A stretch of DNA of 34,151 bases, from positions 1 to 34,151 of the forward strand of contig CACZBF010000022.1 in the NCBI GenBank assembly GCA_902779355.1, written 5' to 3'. Numbering within the stretch: the stretch's first letter is position 1; each line of letters starts with the position of its first letter. The position numbers and the translations under genes were made by a program. The notes under the pieces were generated by a model. It did no database searches. It was not told the DNA's origin and saw only the letters and a program-made list of their open reading frames with translations. Source of the stretch: an uncultured Lachnospiraceae bacterium. GTDB lineage: Bacteria; Bacillota; Clostridia; Lachnospirales; Lachnospiraceae. This document shows, in pieces, positions 7,950 to 17,387 of the stretch.

Positions 7950-10004
7950 CTACGTCACCTCCCCCGCTTTTTTCATGCCGGAAAGTTCCCGCTGCATCAC
8001 GCGTTCGAACTCTGTCATATCGATCGGTTTGGCAATGAACCCGTCAAACCCTTCTTTCATAAACATACCCTTAGCACCCGCGACAGCGTTTGCTGTCAGC
8101 GCGATCACGATCACTTTTTTTCCGAGTTCTGATGCCGCCTTCTTGATCTCCTTCATGGCTTCGACGCCGTCCATTCCGGGCATCATATGATCCATGAATA
8201 CCACATCATAGTCCCTCTCTCGAAAAGCATGGATCGCTTCCGGTCCGGATCCAGCCGTATCCACTTCCATGTTGTACTCCCTAAAAAGCTCCGATGCCAC
8301 AACGAGGTTCATCGGCTCGTCGTCTACGACCAGCGCCTTCACGCCGGCAAAATCAGGCTTTGCAGCATGCAGATCGTTTTCCAGGCCGGTAGCATCTCTC
8401 CCTTCGTTTAGGATTCGGATCACAGGATAGGCATACAACGGCTTTGGCATGATAATAACCCTGCTGCCTCTGTTTGCGGTGAAGCCTGCCTCTGCGGAAA
8501 CCGCCACGACGATATCGCCCTGGCTTAGCTCATCAAAATAGAGCGGATTCGCTTCGTATTCCTCCTGGCCCATGAAGATGTACTTCACGTTGAGCTTCTC
8601 CTGTAACTTCTCGACATCCTTCAACGTCTCCGCCGGATACAGGGGGACACGTATGCCCGATGCCAGATTTGCCGCCATGGCGCGATAAAAATCTCGCACC
8701 TTCGGCACACGGTATTTATCCGGTCTGACGTGGAAGAGGATGTCGCCGTCAAAGGTATCCCTCACGGTAAGGCACGGCTGCGGATCGATCACCTTCTGCG
8801 GGATGGTGAGGCGTACCATGGTGCCGTTACCCCGCTCGCTTTCGATCTTGACGCATCCGCCCATGCTGTGAACAAATCCGTACACGATAAAGAGCCCGAG
8901 TCCGATCCCGCCGGTGCTCCGATTCCTCTTTTTATCCACCTGATACAATCCGTTTGAAACAGCACTGATCGTTTCCCAAGCCATACCGATCCCGGTGTCC
9001 GTGACCTCGACGCAGAGGTTCACATCCTGCCCCACCGTGTCCGTGTAGAGCTTGATATAGACGCCGCCCTTCCGCGTAAATTTCACAGCGTTCTCGGTCA
9101 GGAGACGGAATATCTTGTGCAGCTTTTTGATATCGCCGTGCATCCTCGTCGGCGTCCGCGGATCCAGATCCATCACGAGCTCCAGTTCCTTCTTGTTGTC
9201 CATATAACGAAAAGCGGTAACGACATCATGGATCAGGGAAGTACTCATATAATCGTCTTCCTCGATCAGCACTTTTTGCCGTTTGCACTCGATGTAATCC
9301 TGGATATTCTCAATCTGATAGGCGAGCTTCATCCCCGCTTTTTTGACGGCATCCACTTCCCCGCCCGGGGTCTTTCTGAGGAGGATATCTGACATCCCGT
9401 TGACGACATTGACCGGTGTGCGGAGCTCATGGGAAACGTTGGAAAGGAAATCCTCCATGTCCGCATCGTACGCTTCGATCCGCCCATCCTTTTCCTCATT
9501 TGACTGCTTCAGTTCCAGTCTGTTGTTGATCGATCGGATGCAGACGAAGTAAACAAACAGTACCGCGACCGTATGCAGCAGGAGCACTGACGTCGTCTGC
9601 TTGTCAAACTTCACCGGCTCACCGCCCGGCAGATTCATAAGGTGGATCAGGAGCAGCAAAAAAAATTCCCCCAGAAAAACATGCATGATCGCAACATGAT
9701 CCATAAGGGAAAACACAGCCATAGCAAGCGCAACCGTAACCGCGATGTCTGTATAGCTCGTCTTATGTACGCCTTGGTAAAACAGCATCATCACGGCAAA
9801 AATAAAATAATACACCTTCCGAATGGTGTAACTCGGTCTGTCCAGAAGGTGTATGATCCAAAGGGATGCAATCCCGGGAATGCTTAAGATCGGCACCCAG
9901 AACTCCCATCCCATCAGCAGATTTTCGATCATCAATCCGATCAGTGCCATGGATATGATAAAGACAATGAATTTTTCGTCCCGTTTGGTTTTTTCGCTGG
10001 TCAT
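7950..10004 (-). CDS. membrane hybrid histidine kinase with receiver
   Basis: A 684-residue sensor kinase. Residues 12-157 carry about six membrane helices with short loops and no large extracytoplasmic domain. A short coiled-coil leads to HisKA, with H192 in SHELRTP, and HATPase, with the N-box near 304, DTGIG at 336-340 and GIGLGLF at 366-372. Residues about 418-530 look like a receiver-type fold without a recognisable phospho-acceptor Asp. The C-terminal receiver (about 554-675) is complete, with VDDEP, D605 in VVFMDHMMP, and K659. It therefore autophosphorylates and likely passes phosphate to its own receiver, then to an HPt. The HPt of the adjacent DegV-kinase is the obvious candidate (inference). 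The start has GAGG upstream, 9 bp after the preceding gene's stop. Confidence 0.92.
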   Translation of the reverse strand: MTSEKTKRDEKFIVFIISMALIGLMIENLLMGWEFWVPILSIPGIASLWIIHLLDRPSYTIRKVYYFIFAVMMLFYQGVHKTSYTDIAVTVALAMAVFSLMDHVAIMHVFLGEFFLLLLIHLMNLPGGEPVKFDKQTTSVLLLHTVAVLFVYFVCIRSINNRLELKQSNEEKDGRIEAYDADMEDFLSNVSHELRTPVNVVNGMSDILLRKTPGGEVDAVKKAGMKLAYQIENIQDYIECKRQKVLIEEDDYMSTSLIHDVVTAFRYMDNKKELELVMDLDPRTPTRMHGDIKKLHKIFRLLTENAVKFTRKGGVYIKLYTDTVGQDVNLCVEVTDTGIGMAWETISAVSNGLYQVDKKRNRSTGGIGLGLFIVYGFVHSMGGCVKIESERGNGTMVRLTIPQKVIDPQPCLTVRDTFDGDILFHVRPDKYRVPKVRDFYRAMAANLASGIRVPLYPAETLKDVEKLQEKLNVKYIFMGQEEYEANPLYFDELSQGDIVVAVSAEAGFTANRGSRVIIMPKPLYAYPVIRILNEGRDATGLENDLHAAKPDFAGVKALVVDDEPMNLVVASELFREYNMEVDTAGSGPEAIHAFRERDYDVVFMDHMMPGMDGVEAMKEIKKAASELGKKVIVIALTANAVAGAKGMFMKEGFDGFIAKPIDMTEFERVMQRELSGMKKAGEVT

Positions 10005-10013
10005 GACCGTCCT

Positions 10014-11033
10014 CTACGCGTCCTCTTTTTTCGGTTCTTCTTTTGCCTCTGCTTCTGCTGTCTCTTCTTTCGTTTCTTCTTTTGCTTCTTCTGTTGTTTC
10101 CGCTTTCGCTTCTTCTTTTCTTTCTTCTTTTGCTTCCTCTGTGGACTCTTCTTTTTCGCCTTCTTTTTCCGGCGCTTCCTTTGCCTCTTCCTGGCCCTCT
10201 TCCTGCACTTCATTTTCCGTGGAGACCTCGAGATCTTTCTGCAGTTTTTCATCCTGCTTCTTGAAAAATTCCTCCAGATACCGGAGCAGATCCACAAGGC
10301 TCGTGGTCTTTAAGATATAACCGTTCGGCTTTAAGGCAAGGACACGCGACACCTCTTCCTTCGTACTCACACCCGTTAAAAAGATCACCGGGATCTCCTG
10401 CGTCGACGCATTCCCTCTCAGCATCTCAAGCACCTTCGGCCCGTCTGTTATCGGCATCTCATAGTCGAGCAGGATCAGCTCCACCCGGTTTTGCGCAAGA
10501 AAGGTAAACGCCTCCATCCCGCTTGTGACCACGCTGACCTTGTAATGATCCTTCAGCCATGAACGGATCATCTTGCCAAACGCCGGGTCATCATCTACGA
10601 CCAGGAGCTTTCTGGCATTCCCTCCCGCTGCGGGTTTCGTGAGCATGGTCCGGACAGTCTTCTCCAGGATGTCCATATTCACAGGACGGTACAGCCACGT
10701 ATGATCCTTCAATACGGGAAAGGCCTCGATGATGTTGGCCTCCTGATCCTTTTCTCCGACAACGATCGTGTCCTTCCAGTCCTCCTCGAGCAGGCCGCAG
10801 ATCGCTGCGATATGGCGTCTCTGGATCGTGCTGTTCAGGCAATCTGAGGGGAGATAGATCAGGATCAGTTCATTGTTGATGATATCTTCTTTCAGATTCG
10901 GTGCATCCTCCGCCCTCACGGTCACAGCGCAATCCAGGCTTTCCATCTTATTTGCGATCCCTTTGGTAATGATGCTTTCCTTTTCCCGGATGATCAGTAC
11001 TTTTTTACCCCACAAATCTCCCTTTTTTTCCAT
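10014..11033 (-). CDS. response regulator with two receiver-like domains and a Lys/Glu/Ala tail
   Basis: A 339-residue protein without a DNA-binding output domain. Residues 10-135 look like a degenerate receiver (VLIIREKES start, no clear acceptor). Residues 141-262 form a complete receiver, with VVDDDP, D190 in LILLDYEMP, T220 and K242. Residues 271-339 are a low-complexity tail built almost only of E, K, A and T, probably disordered or a long charged helix. The tail is encoded by a strongly purine-biased stretch (10017-10220). AAGGAG lies directly before the ATG and overlaps the stop of the LytS-type kinase gene, implying coupling. It may be a shuttle or scaffold between the kinases rather than a transcription factor. 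Confidence 0.88.
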   Translation of the reverse strand: MEKKGDLWGKKVLIIREKESIITKGIANKMESLDCAVTVRAEDAPNLKEDIINNELILIYLPSDCLNSTIQRRHIAAICGLLEEDWKDTIVVGEKDQEANIIEAFPVLKDHTWLYRPVNMDILEKTVRTMLTKPAAGGNARKLLVVDDDPAFGKMIRSWLKDHYKVSVVTSGMEAFTFLAQNRVELILLDYEMPITDGPKVLEMLRGNASTQEIPVIFLTGVSTKEEVSRVLALKPNGYILKTTSLVDLLRYLEEFFKKQDEKLQKDLEVSTENEVQEEGQEEAKEAPEKEGEKEESTEEAKEERKEEAKAETTEEAKEETKEETAEAEAKEEPKKEDA

Positions 11034-11036
11034 GTC

Positions 11037-12308
11037 TTACTCCTTCGGTAGTCTTATCATCACCACTGTCCCGCCATGCTCTCTCGGCATGATGGTCAGT
11101 GAGCCGTCACACATTAGTTTCAGTCGTTCTTTGATATTTGCCAAAGCGCCTCCTGCGTTTTCCGCTTCCTCATAATTGAAGCCGACGCCGGTGTCCTCCA
11201 CGCTAAGGCAGATTTCTTCCTCGGTCTCGCTCGTTTTGATCGTGATCGTAACCGGCGCAAGATCCGGATCGACGCCGTGCTTAACCGCATTCTCCACGAT
11301 CGGCTGCAGGGTCAGCGGTGGCAGACGGAACACCGTCACTTCCGTCTCATACTTCACAAACAATTTTCCTTCAAACCGCACCTGCTCCACGGCCAGATAC
11401 GCTCTCGTATGCTCGAGCTCCTCGGCAAAGAGGATCGGTTCGCTCGTCGCGATCGCCGTAAAATTTTTGCGCAGATAATTCGTAAAATCCGAGATGACCT
11501 GCTGCGCGCGCACGGAGTCCTGCGCCACGAGGTAGTAGATGCTCGTCATCGTATTATAAATGAAATGCGGCCGCATCTGCAAGATGGCGATATTGAGACG
11601 CTGGTTCGTGTTTTCCCCTTGCTGTCTGACATAGTGGTCGGTCTGCTGCCCGAGGATATAGATGAACAGCACCAGTGATGCCACGGCTGTCCCCAGCTCG
11701 ATCATATAAATCCCGTAAAAAAACATCTGGATCACCATCGAGGCAAGCGGGATCAGGACGTAAGCGAGAAACCCCTTGAACTGGAGCGATGTCAATTTCT
11801 TTTTTCTGCGCAGTACCGCGATCAGGTTTAAAAGCATCAAAGCCGCCGGCGGGATCAGCAGCACCGGATAATACGGGCCTCGATGATAGATATTGTCCGG
11901 CGTATAATAGTAGATCACATCCGTAAACTGTGTCACCGCAAGGAGGATGACATAGGTAAGCCACAGGATCCCGGAGATGAGGAGCAGCGGATGGCGCTTT
12001 AAGTCTTCTTCTGCGCAGTGGATCAGATACGCCGAGAGCATCGGCATCAGGATCGACGAGAAGAACGATTCCAAAAACAGCATGATCTTGGAAAGCGCCG
12101 TGAAACCCGGCCCCAGAAAGATCGTTGAAATCTGAGAAATGAGATCGCTGCAGACATACACGATCAGGATCAGAAAAAACGTGATAAAAAAGGCACGTAC
12201 GTTTTTTTCCATGTAGCGGCTGAAGACCGCAAGAAGCAGGCTCATCACCGCGATCGTAAGTCCTGCGACGGCGACAGCAAAATTCGAAAGCGAGATCCAG
12301 TCGGTCAT
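11037..12308 (-). CDS. LytS-type sensor histidine kinase
   Basis: A 423-residue kinase. Residues 8-220 hold about seven membrane helices with no extended sensor domain. The cytoplasmic part is the His_kinase type found in LytS/YpdA/AgrC-like kinases: LQMRPHFIYNTM carries the phospho-acceptor H248. The HATPase has PIVENAVKHG at 336-345 and DTGVGF at 372-377. Its ATG overlaps the stop of the upstream HTH-receiver gene by 4 bp (12305-12308), so the two almost certainly form a cognate pair. LytS-type kinases usually pair with LytTR regulators; here the partner has an XRE-type helix-turn-helix instead. Confidence 0.92.
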   Translation of the reverse strand: MTDWISLSNFAVAVAGLTIAVMSLLLAVFSRYMEKNVRAFFITFFLILIVYVCSDLISQISTIFLGPGFTALSKIMLFLESFFSSILMPMLSAYLIHCAEEDLKRHPLLLISGILWLTYVILLAVTQFTDVIYYYTPDNIYHRGPYYPVLLIPPAALMLLNLIAVLRRKKKLTSLQFKGFLAYVLIPLASMVIQMFFYGIYMIELGTAVASLVLFIYILGQQTDHYVRQQGENTNQRLNIAILQMRPHFIYNTMTSIYYLVAQDSVRAQQVISDFTNYLRKNFTAIATSEPILFAEELEHTRAYLAVEQVRFEGKLFVKYETEVTVFRLPPLTLQPIVENAVKHGVDPDLAPVTITIKTSETEEEICLSVEDTGVGFNYEEAENAGGALANIKERLKLMCDGSLTIMPREHGGTVVMIRLPKE

Positions 12309-12901
12309 GTCAATGTCAGTCCCTTCATCGGATATTTCAGCAGTGTCAGTTGCTTTCGGATCGCCTCTTCGGAAAGCGGTTTCAAAAGGAACCCGCAGGC
12401 GCCGGTATCCCAGGCGTCAAAAGAATAATCCATGTAAGCGGTCAAAAAGATCACATTCGTATACTGGTTGATCTGCAGCAGGCTTCGACAAAGATCCAGC
12501 CCGCTCGTCTTACCCATCTCAATGTCCAAGATCGCGAGATCGATCGAGGTACGCTTCGCATAATCCAGTGCTTCGGAAGGCCGTGAAAAGCCTGTCACGT
12601 TGGCATCCGGAAAGACACGCTGGATCGTTGGGATCCCGCCTGCGAGCACGATCTTCTCATCATCCACGAGGATGACTTCCGGCTTCTCATCTTCACGCTG
12701 CGCTGCATGCAAAAGCTGAACAAAATCGGCTCTCAAATACTCTGAAAGGCGCAGGATCAAAGAAACATCCGGGACTCTGCGCCCGGTCTCCCAGCTCGCG
12801 ATCGTGGAGCGATCCACATACAGCATGTCAGCCAATTGCTGTTGGGACAGATTCCTTTGCACTCTTAAGTTCCGCAGGGTTTCCGCAAATGATTCATTCA
12901 T
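12305..12901 (-). CDS. XRE-type HTH plus receiver response regulator
   Basis: A 198-residue regulator with the DNA-binding domain first. Residues 5-62 are a Cro/C1-type helix-turn-helix (LRNLRVQRNLSQQQLADML, then STIASWETGRR). Residues 75-190 are a full receiver, with VDDEK, D126 in LAILDIEMG, T154 and K174. Most bacterial response regulators have the reverse order, receiver then output. It overlaps the LytS-type kinase by 4 bp, which makes it the likely target of that kinase. The start at 12901 lies 15 bp after the AAA+ gene's stop, with a modest GAGA-type ribosome binding site. It may autoregulate the operon (inference). Confidence 0.9.
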   Translation of the reverse strand: MNESFAETLRNLRVQRNLSQQQLADMLYVDRSTIASWETGRRVPDVSLILRLSEYLRADFVQLLHAAQREDEKPEVILVDDEKIVLAGGIPTIQRVFPDANVTGFSRPSEALDYAKRTSIDLAILDIEMGKTSGLDLCRSLLQINQYTNVIFLTAYMDYSFDAWDTGACGFLLKPLSEEAIRKQLTLLKYPMKGLTLT

Positions 12902-12916
12902 CTTAGATCTCTCACA

Positions 12917-15118
12917 TCAAGTCTCCTGGATAAACATCGCATATTTTCCGAACTCCTCGGAATTGATAAGGCGTCCGAGTTTCTCAAATTCATACCGCGT
13001 CGCGAGGATAATATCGCGCATCGCGACCGACCGCTTTTCCGCTCCCGCAAAGTACGCAGCGGTAAGCAGGATGGATTTGATGTTGCTGCCGGTCAGCTCG
13101 GTGAAGCGCTCCGCGAGGAATGCATAGTCCACATCCGCATCCATCGGGACTTCTTCCGGGAGCATCGTCCGCCACATTTTTTCACGCGTCGCGACATCCG
13201 GCCGTTCAAAATGCACGACATAAGTCAGCCGCCGCATGAAGGCCGAGTCAAAGCTCTGGTAACTGTTCGTCGCAAGGATCGTGATCCCGCTGTATTCCTC
13301 CACCTTCTGGAGGAGAAAACTCGTGTCCGAATTGGCATATTTGTCATGCGAATCCTTGATCTCGGTCCGCTTCGTAAAGAGCGCATCCGCCTCGTCAAAG
13401 AACAGTACGACACTCCGCTTCTCCGCTTCGTCAAAGATCCGGGAGAGGTTCTTTTGCGTCTCTCCGATGTATTTGGAAAAGATCTGGGACACATCTACAC
13501 GGTAAAGCGGTGTCATGATCTCGTTTGCGATCGCCTGTGCCGCCATCGTCTTGCCTGTTCCGGGAGGTCCGTACATCAATATGATCACGGCGTTGCCATA
13601 TGCATTTTTCTTGTTGATCCCCCATTCCGCGCCGACGCGATTGCGGAGGCGGAAACGGTCACATGCTGCCTGCAGGCGCTTCTTCTCCGCCGTACCGAGG
13701 AAGATATCATCCCAGGTATAATGTGCATTGACTGCCGTCGCAAGGTGTTCGAAATGCGAGGTGTTGAGGCGGAATAAAAGATCCTGCAAAAGCGGTCTGG
13801 AAAGGGTCGTGAGGCCCAACGCATCCATCGTTTCTCTTGCCTGCCGCATGATCCTTTTGATCGCGGAAAAGCTCAGCTCATGACAGTCCGCTACGTCAAA
13901 GATGTCGATGCGCTCTTCTAAGATGATCCGCTCGACGGCAAGGAAATATTGCCAGATCCTGATCCGCTCTTTCACATCCGGAAGCGGGAGGGAAAGCACC
14001 GCCGGGATGCAGTCCGCGCTTACGGATAACGGCGGAAGTTTTTTCTCCCCGCACAGATAAATGGCCCGGCCCGGAAGGTGTTTGACTAAGGTCGGAAGCA
14101 GGGCCGAAAGCGTCAGCGTCCGCCCCTGTTCGGTCACATCGTCTGCCTCTTCTTTTTCGCTGTGCTGCTCTTTTAGCAGGATCACCCCGTCATGCATCCG
14201 AAAGTAAAAGAGCACAGCAGGCAGCATCCGCTCTGCGCCAATCAAGTGTTCCGTATCCAGTTCATAGAACGGCACGCCCTGTCTCGCCGCAAGCATCGTC
14301 AGCGCTGCCGCAGCGTCCTCCGGATCACTGCTTTCCAGATACCGGAACACTGCCTTCTCTTTCGTCTCCGTCTCCCGCGCAAGTGTCGGCAGGATGTCGG
14401 AAAAAAAGCCTTCAATCTCCCGCGGCTCTTGGTCCACACGGATCGGAAGATCTCCCGCTCCCTCTTCGCCGCAAAGATATGCATACGCCGTATCGGAGAG
14501 ATACAGCGGCTCCATCAGCGCCGGGTAACGCTTGATCGCAGCGTCGCCTCTCTTGTCAAACAGAAATGTCCACAAGGTCCGATCCGGTGCGAAGAGATCC
14601 TCCGTCTCCTCTGCGGTATAGCCCAAAAATGCCATCAGCGCCGCCATCGTCCCCACGGTCGGAAACTGCAGCGTGTAATCATCCTGGATAAAGCGGTAGA
14701 TGCGCAGGTATCGAAGCTCCCACCGGACAGATGCCGCCACAAGGACAGCCAGTTCCTCCGGAAAAGAAAGGGACAGCCTCTCTCTCAATTCCCGAAACGG
14801 GAGAAACGCGTCTTTCGTCAGCGCCTCACGCCCCTTGATAAATGTCATCGCTTCTTTGGCATCCGCGATCGCGTCGGCGCACTGCAGATCCTCCGGCCGC
14901 ATCTCGGGCGGCAGGTCAAAATAATCCTGCAGCTCTTCCTCGCTGACCTGGGAAGCCCTGCTATGCCAGGTGCCTTCTTTGCAGCGTGCCCCCTTGTCAC
15001 GGAGAAAATACTCCAGCATCATATCGAGCAGCAAAAAAAGCTCGCTCCGATGTTCTTCCGCGCTTTCATAAGGAGTGTTTTTCTTTTTTTCGTCAAAATA
15101 CTCAAAAAAACCGTACAT
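12917..15118 (-). CDS. AAA+ ATPase with degenerate first module
   Basis: A 733-residue cytoplasmic ATPase. The canonical CDC48-like AAA module spans about 470-710: Walker A GPPGTGKT (517-524), Walker B FFDEAD (573-578), sensor-1 N618, arginine-finger candidates R629/R630 and a C-terminal helical lid. Residues about 250-440 look like a second AAA-type fold that has lost its Walker motifs. Residues 1-240 are helical and acidic with no match I recognise. This layout, dead first module plus active second, is reminiscent of the AAA+ ATPases encoded with extracellular contractile injection systems, but no sheath, tube or baseplate genes are in the window. Such enzymes remodel or unfold protein complexes. 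It follows the second SpoIIE phosphatase gene by one base (TAAGATG), so it belongs to the same operon. Confidence 0.9.
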   Translation of the reverse strand: MYGFFEYFDEKKKNTPYESAEEHRSELFLLLDMMLEYFLRDKGARCKEGTWHSRASQVSEEELQDYFDLPPEMRPEDLQCADAIADAKEAMTFIKGREALTKDAFLPFRELRERLSLSFPEELAVLVAASVRWELRYLRIYRFIQDDYTLQFPTVGTMAALMAFLGYTAEETEDLFAPDRTLWTFLFDKRGDAAIKRYPALMEPLYLSDTAYAYLCGEEGAGDLPIRVDQEPREIEGFFSDILPTLARETETKEKAVFRYLESSDPEDAAAALTMLAARQGVPFYELDTEHLIGAERMLPAVLFYFRMHDGVILLKEQHSEKEEADDVTEQGRTLTLSALLPTLVKHLPGRAIYLCGEKKLPPLSVSADCIPAVLSLPLPDVKERIRIWQYFLAVERIILEERIDIFDVADCHELSFSAIKRIMRQARETMDALGLTTLSRPLLQDLLFRLNTSHFEHLATAVNAHYTWDDIFLGTAEKKRLQAACDRFRLRNRVGAEWGINKKNAYGNAVIILMYGPPGTGKTMAAQAIANEIMTPLYRVDVSQIFSKYIGETQKNLSRIFDEAEKRSVVLFFDEADALFTKRTEIKDSHDKYANSDTSFLLQKVEEYSGITILATNSYQSFDSAFMRRLTYVVHFERPDVATREKMWRTMLPEEVPMDADVDYAFLAERFTELTGSNIKSILLTAAYFAGAEKRSVAMRDIILATRYEFEKLGRLINSEEFGKYAMFIQET

Positions 15119-15119
15119 C

Positions 15120-17387
15120 TTATTTACCCAAATACCGGATCACAAGCGATGTCATATCATCAAACTGGCTGGCCTCTCCGGTAAACTCGTCCACACGCTG
15201 ACGGACAAGATCATCCAGTGCCTTCGGATCTTCAAACGACTCTTCGTTCAATGCGTTCAGCAAGCGTTCCTCCGTGAACTGCTCATTATCCTCATCCATC
15301 GCCTCCGGGAAACCGTCGGTATACAGATACAACATATCTCCCGCTGCAAGCGTGACGCTATACTGCCGATACTGCACATCCTCCACAACCGCCAGGGCCA
15401 CATCATGCTCATCCTCAAAACGCTCGAATGAACCGCCGGCTCTGCGGATGATCGGATACTCATGCCCTGCGTTGGCGCAGACCATTTCCCCGGTAGAGAG
15501 CGTCAAAATCCCCATCCAGGCCGTCACAAACAGCATCTCTTCATTGCCATCGCAAAGGATGTTGTTCACGATGGAAAAGACCTCCTTCGGCTCCGTCATA
15601 CCGTTCATCGCGGAGTTCTTGATCAGCGTTTTTGCAATGACCATGAAGAGCGCCGCGGGAACACCCTTTCCGGAAACGTCTGCGATCACCAGCGCAAGAT
15701 GGTCATCATCCACAAAGAAGAAATCATAAAAGTCTCCTCCGACCTCTTTGGCAGGCCGCATGGATGCATAGAGCCGGAAGTCCTCCCGATCCGGGAAATT
15801 CAGCGGCAGCATGTCCGACTGGATCTTTGTAGCGACATCAAGCTCCGCCCCGATACGCTCCTTCTCTGCCGTGACCGTCGTGAGATCGCGGATATATGTG
15901 CGGATCCTCTCCGTCATGACGCCAAAGGATTCGGCGAGCGATGTCGTCTCGTTGTCCGCTTCCATATGCCATTCAAACTCCAGATTATCTCCGTTTACCG
16001 CTCCGATCTTTTTCGTCAATGCGACGATCGGCTCCGTGATCCGTCTGGTCTCGCGTTTCGACAACGCGCCCATGATCAGGAGCACCGCGACAAACGTGCC
16101 GATCCCGATGCAAAGAGAAATGACCATGGACATCCGGTCCTGTTCTATATGGTTGTATACCTTATCGTAGAATTCATTCACGATGCTGTTCATCTGATCG
16201 TTCAGCGTATTTCCATCCGCAACAAACAGATAAGACCAGCCCAGGAGATTGATCGGCGCGTAGTAGGCCTCATAGTATGCGCTATCAGCGCTTTCTTCTA
16301 TATATGCAGACCAGTCCTCATCAGTACTCACGCCTTCTACATACTCCATCTCGGGAAGTTCTGTCCCATCAGGTCTGATCGAGAACGAATCATGTCCCTT
16401 CTCTCCGCTTGCGGATTCCTTCAGGATCTCATTCAACGTCGGTCTGCTCTCATCATACAGATTCTTTTTCTCGTCGGGTTCCAATCCGAACAGGCCTTCC
16501 GTGTCAGTTGCGATCATGAGGTTTCCGTCACCATCCGTAATGCAGACTCTGGAGTCTGCCAGCAGAGACTCATTCAGGATCGCATCCACAGTCTCCATTC
16601 GCACATCTGCCGCTACCACACCGATGAGATCCGTATGTCGATCATCCGCATATACAGGCACACTGCAGGTAATGGTTCCTTCGCCTGTGAAATAGTCCGT
16701 GGTCAGAGGGCTGAATACCGCCCCTCCGGCCGCGACCGCATCCTGATACCAGGCTCTTGACTTCGCATCAAACGGCATCGGATTCCCGTTCTCATCCAAC
16801 ACGCTTTCCACCCTGTTATCCGCAAAAAACGTGAAGCCGTCCTCAGAGGCAAAATAGGCGGATGCGATATCCACATCCATCGCATAAGCGGAGCGCAGGA
16901 TATGGCGAAGGGTCGACATCACTTCCATCGTATGGATATTTGCCGGATCCGCAGCGTCAAAAGTTGCATCATCCAGACGATACACCACATCCTCGCCAAT
17001 GTCATCTTTCGTTGGCGGCTCAACGATGCCTTTTGAAGAAGGCTGATCCTCACGGTAAAGACGCCCTGCCACGGATCCGATCATCTCTGCCGTATTGAGA
17101 CACCCCTCAAAAAAGCGATTAACACTCTCGGCGCTCCCGGTCGTCATGTTCAAAGTCCCATTGTCCCTTTGCTCCAACAGGGGTGTCAGGATCTGTTCGC
17201 TGACATGTAAGGTCATCTGCTCGAGCAACTGCCGGGAACGAGTGGACATCTGCAGGATCGTTACAATATTGACCGCAGTAAAGAAAAGCGAAAGAAACAG
17301 CACCGCACCCAGAATTACCCGGAGAAATCGGCCGCCGATGGAGTCTCTGTCAAGCTTCATTTTTTGCTTGTCATCTTTTTTTCTCAT
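15120..17387 (-). CDS. SpoIIE-family PP2C phosphatase with double Cache sensor
   Basis: A 755-residue receptor phosphatase. A basic N-terminus precedes a membrane helix (about 22-47). A large extracytoplasmic region (about 50-415) looks like a dCache ligand-binding domain: AYFASEDG, SRAWYQDAVAAGG, TCSVPVYAD and DLIGVVAADV are typical strands. A second helix (about 420-442) and HAMP (443-497) lead to PP2C (about 530-755). Metal ligands are in GGDFYD, IADVSGKG (568-575), TDGFPEA (690-696) and FDDMT (742-746). The ligand is unknown; Cache domains often bind amino acids or organic acids. Its ATG overlaps the stop of the preceding phosphatase by 4 bp. Two such receptors encoded together suggest two inputs to one unknown phosphoprotein. 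Confidence 0.93.
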   Translation of the reverse strand: MRKKDDKQKMKLDRDSIGGRFLRVILGAVLFLSLFFTAVNIVTILQMSTRSRQLLEQMTLHVSEQILTPLLEQRDNGTLNMTTGSAESVNRFFEGCLNTAEMIGSVAGRLYREDQPSSKGIVEPPTKDDIGEDVVYRLDDATFDAADPANIHTMEVMSTLRHILRSAYAMDVDIASAYFASEDGFTFFADNRVESVLDENGNPMPFDAKSRAWYQDAVAAGGAVFSPLTTDYFTGEGTITCSVPVYADDRHTDLIGVVAADVRMETVDAILNESLLADSRVCITDGDGNLMIATDTEGLFGLEPDEKKNLYDESRPTLNEILKESASGEKGHDSFSIRPDGTELPEMEYVEGVSTDEDWSAYIEESADSAYYEAYYAPINLLGWSYLFVADGNTLNDQMNSIVNEFYDKVYNHIEQDRMSMVISLCIGIGTFVAVLLIMGALSKRETRRITEPIVALTKKIGAVNGDNLEFEWHMEADNETTSLAESFGVMTERIRTYIRDLTTVTAEKERIGAELDVATKIQSDMLPLNFPDREDFRLYASMRPAKEVGGDFYDFFFVDDDHLALVIADVSGKGVPAALFMVIAKTLIKNSAMNGMTEPKEVFSIVNNILCDGNEEMLFVTAWMGILTLSTGEMVCANAGHEYPIIRRAGGSFERFEDEHDVALAVVEDVQYRQYSVTLAAGDMLYLYTDGFPEAMDEDNEQFTEERLLNALNEESFEDPKALDDLVRQRVDEFTGEASQFDDMTSLVIRYLGK

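Noticed and set aside
10020-10225. Repetitive TTC-rich tract as a possible CRISPR or tandem repeat array
   Set aside because: The units are irregular, there are no spacers, and the tract is in frame as the Glu/Lys/Ala tail of the receiver protein.
15462-16760. 432-codon plus-strand open frame
   Set aside because: It is antisense to the double-Cache phosphatase, has His/Arg-rich composition and shows no domain or binding site.
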